From the NCBI GenBank assembly GCA_001664505.1, contig CP011806.1, positions 3,946,815-4,010,814 on the forward strand: a DNA stretch of 64,000 nt. Direction: 5' to 3'. Below are positions 62,328 through 64,000 of the stretch, in pieces (the first letter of the stretch is position 1; every line of letters starts with the position of its first letter). Source of the stretch: Acidobacteria bacterium Mor1 (lineage in GTDB: Bacteria; Acidobacteriota; Polarisedimenticolia; Polarisedimenticolales; Polarisedimenticolaceae). The translations under genes were made by a program, and so were the position numbers. Under the pieces are notes generated by a model that made no database searches, was not told the origin of the DNA, and saw only the letters and a list, made by a program, of their open reading frames with translations.

Positions 62328-64000
62328 ATGAATACGCACGGGTGTACGCTCAATCTCATGATGTTGGAGACACCGTTCTCCGAGATTTCCAAGACCGCCG
62401 AGCGAATTCAGCATCACATCACGGAATTGCGTGAGCGGTACGTCGGTCCGTCGACGATTCCCTGGCTGTCCACCATGCAGCCCGGGGGCGATTGGTCGCG
62501 GATCGGTGAGTTCTACAACCCGAGAACCTACGTCTGCCTGGGAATCTTCGATCTCGTGACGATCTACCTCTCTCCCGAGATCCACCCGTTCCCGCCGGCA
62601 GACAAGTTCCCCCAGGCCGGTCACGAAGTGAACATGTGCATTCTGCCGGTGCGGGAGAGCGGTGGAGTCGACCACAACGAAGCCTTCATCAAGCAGTACA
62701 GTCAAGAGCCCGCTCCGGGTCGGCTTCCGATTCAGGAGCGCTTCACCGTTTTCGTCAAACTCAAGTTGAACCCGGCTCGCTCCTGGCCGGGCGACGCCGA
62801 AGGTTTCGAGCAGGTGCTGTCGAAAGTCTGGGAGACCTTCGACGAGTGGCACAAGCAGTACCAAGCGCCCAACGCTTGCCACTCGGCGGTCGGGGTGAGT
62901 CTGGGCTGGAGTGAGTTGATCGTCACGGCGCACGCCGACTCGATCCGCAAGCTCATCGAGCTTGTCTGGCGCCTGCGATGCCAGAGCGGGCGGACGTTCT
63001 GGTCCAGGTGCCCCGACGATGTCACCGTTGCCCACGACTTCGTGACCAGCGTGTCCCACGTGGGCTACGACTATCACGTGGACTGCGATGTCCGTGCTCT
63101 CTTTCGCCCGGACATGAAGCCTCGCGAATTGGTGGAAGCGATTGACGAGGTGGCGAAGGAGTACGACGCCTACCCGGAAGAGGGGGACTACCCCTCGATC
63201 CACATCTCGCCGACCTTCAGCTGTTATCCGGGGCATGAGGCACGACTGGTGGACCTCATGGAAGACGCGTTTGCCGAGGAAGCATGGTCCGGCGTGCACA
63301 CCCGGCCCGTAGCTAGGGCGGACTACCCGGGTCAGATGGGGCGCTACGATCTGAGTGGCCCCACCTTGCTGACGTCCCGCAAATTCGATGACACCCAGGC
63401 GCTCATCTATCTCAGCCTGCTGCAGAACTGGTTGGTCCGGGACAAGAAGGACCCGTTCGGTGAAAAGTCCGACGGCGTCATGAACTTCTTCTCGGTCTAT
63501 ACCCAGGTGGGTCTCCCCGGCTTCGAACTCAGCGACTGGGCCGGTATTCCCGAAAAGCACACCATGGAGCGGGCCGCCGACTACCCGGGCTTCAAGAACA
63601 ACCTGAACAAGCGGCTCGAGGAGGTACTCACCCGCACGCTGAAGCCGATGCGGCACCTGCAGCTTCCCTACGCCTGGACGGAACAGGTCGTGAACCTGTT
63701 GTCCAAGTTCCAGTGGAGCATTCGTCACGATGTCCTGTGGGAGGACTCGCTGTCCTTCGCGCCGTTGGTGCTGTGTCTCGCGGGGCATCTCGAGACGCTC
63801 AAGTCATGGTGGGAGACGTGGTCGCTCCAGTCCTGGAATGGGCCGCCGCGTCCCGGGTTGCCGGTCGACGGCTATCGAAGAACGGTTGCCGAGATCAAGA
63901 ATCGACTCACGACCTTCCACAAGGAAGAGTTGCCTACGCTGATGTCGGCGTTTCGCGCGAACTTCCACCATCGGCAGTTAGGCGGCTACCTGACCGATCA
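62328..64000 (+). CDS. Large unknown protein (3' truncated by window)
   Basis: An open frame of at least 557 codons starts at ATG 62328 (GGGGGG a few bases upstream; ATG 62358 and 62361 are alternatives) and runs to the window end without a stop. The protein lacks a signal peptide and TM helices and is rich in aromatic residues and histidine (e.g. WETWSLQSWNGPPRPG). No domain was recognised. Codon use is somewhat less GC-biased than its neighbours, with a TTA codon near 63978, hinting at acquisition from elsewhere; this is weak. The first 110 codons are antisense to nothing coding, so the gene looks genuine. Confidence 0.75.
   Translation, partial: MNTHGCTLNLMMLETPFSEISKTAERIQHHITELRERYVGPSTIPWLSTMQPGGDWSRIGEFYNPRTYVCLGIFDLVTIYLSPEIHPFPPADKFPQAGHEVNMCILPVRESGGVDHNEAFIKQYSQEPAPGRLPIQERFTVFVKLKLNPARSWPGDAEGFEQVLSKVWETFDEWHKQYQAPNACHSAVGVSLGWSELIVTAHADSIRKLIELVWRLRCQSGRTFWSRCPDDVTVAHDFVTSVSHVGYDYHVDCDVRALFRPDMKPRELVEAIDEVAKEYDAYPEEGDYPSIHISPTFSCYPGHEARLVDLMEDAFAEEAWSGVHTRPVARADYPGQMGRYDLSGPTLLTSRKFDDTQALIYLSLLQNWLVRDKKDPFGEKSDGVMNFFSVYTQVGLPGFELSDWAGIPEKHTMERAADYPGFKNNLNKRLEEVLTRTLKPMRHLQLPYAWTEQVVNLLSKFQWSIRHDVLWEDSLSFAPLVLCLAGHLETLKSWWETWSLQSWNGPPRPGLPVDGYRRTVAEIKNRLTTFHKEELPTLMSAFRANFHHRQLGGYLTD

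Noticed and set aside
60774-63788. 1004-codon minus-strand frame spanning the Nramp-like and unknown genes
   Set aside because: It crosses two genes in other frames and its protein has no recognisable domain; composition indicates an antisense shadow.
1-64000. CRISPR arrays, tRNA or rRNA genes, insertion sequences, prophage
   Set aside because: No spaced direct-repeat array, cloverleaf or transposase/integrase sequence was seen by eye; a dedicated scan could still reveal a small RNA.

Overview
This is a GC-rich bacterial chromosomal window with dense, ordinary gene spacing. No tRNA, rRNA, CRISPR array, transposase or phage gene was seen. The gene mix points to Acidobacteriota, probably a Thermoanaerobaculia-like lineage: CRTAC1/ASPIC-UnbV secreted proteins, a Ser/Thr kinase with kinesin-light-chain-type TPRs, a propeller-type sensor kinase, thrombospondin-3 repeat secreted proteins, an S9 peptidase, and a fused formiminotransferase-cyclodeaminase. 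This taxonomic guess rests on gene content only. GTG and TTG starts and four-base stop/start overlaps (GTGA, ATGA) are frequent.

Layout. 1-2462: the 3' end of a Fic-domain protein and a histidine/folate enzyme. 2812-10894: a three-gene RND efflux operon (adaptor plus two different permeases). 11136-15189: a small unknown protein, a secreted metzincin-like protease with calcium-binding repeats, and an unknown cytosolic protein. 15200-20853 (minus): EAL-HDOD regulator, AmpG-like transporter, DUF697 membrane protein and a GT-C glycosyltransferase in one tight run. 20906-23785: divergent DUF1579 and FG-GAP/ASPIC secreted proteins. 23808-29299: a signalling cluster of propeller histidine kinase and NarL-type regulator, a divergent stand-alone receiver, and a HAF-repeat exported protein; tandem palindromes lie between the divergent genes. 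29405-32066 (minus): an MBOAT acyltransferase with an SGNH partner. 32250-36892: S9 peptidase and two secreted proteins. 36902-37055: an intergenic inverted-repeat element. 37097-40964: a GAF/sigma-54 activator head-to-head with a TPR kinase. 41195-45766: unknown secreted protein, cytochrome P450, M1 aminopeptidase. 45925-50415: PilZ protein, then bPH2-domain membrane proteins, a ClpX-like AAA+ ATPase and a membrane protein. 50388-56672: sulfatase, CRTAC1-like protein, sterol-desaturase-family enzyme, a membrane-anchored protein and an M23 peptidase. 56673-60930 (minus): a three-gene glycosylation operon. 60992-64000: an atypical Nramp-family transporter divergent from a large unknown gene that runs off the window.

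The most unusual signal is at 53600-53602. A CRTAC1/ASPIC-UnbV reading frame is interrupted by one in-frame TGA, the frame continues into the expected C-terminal domain, and a perfect 7-bp hairpin with a 6-nt loop sits 13 nt after the TGA, in the geometry of a bacterial SECIS. Selenocysteine insertion, other readthrough, and a nonsense-split gene with a re-initiating GTG are all open. Other points worth a second look are a Fic motif with Ser in place of the catalytic His, an RND permease with about 170 extra hydrophobic residues mid-protein, a ClpX-like ATPase lacking the aromatic pore-loop residue in an operon with bPH2 proteins, a Nramp homologue without the DPGN metal motif, and the 154-bp inverted-repeat element.
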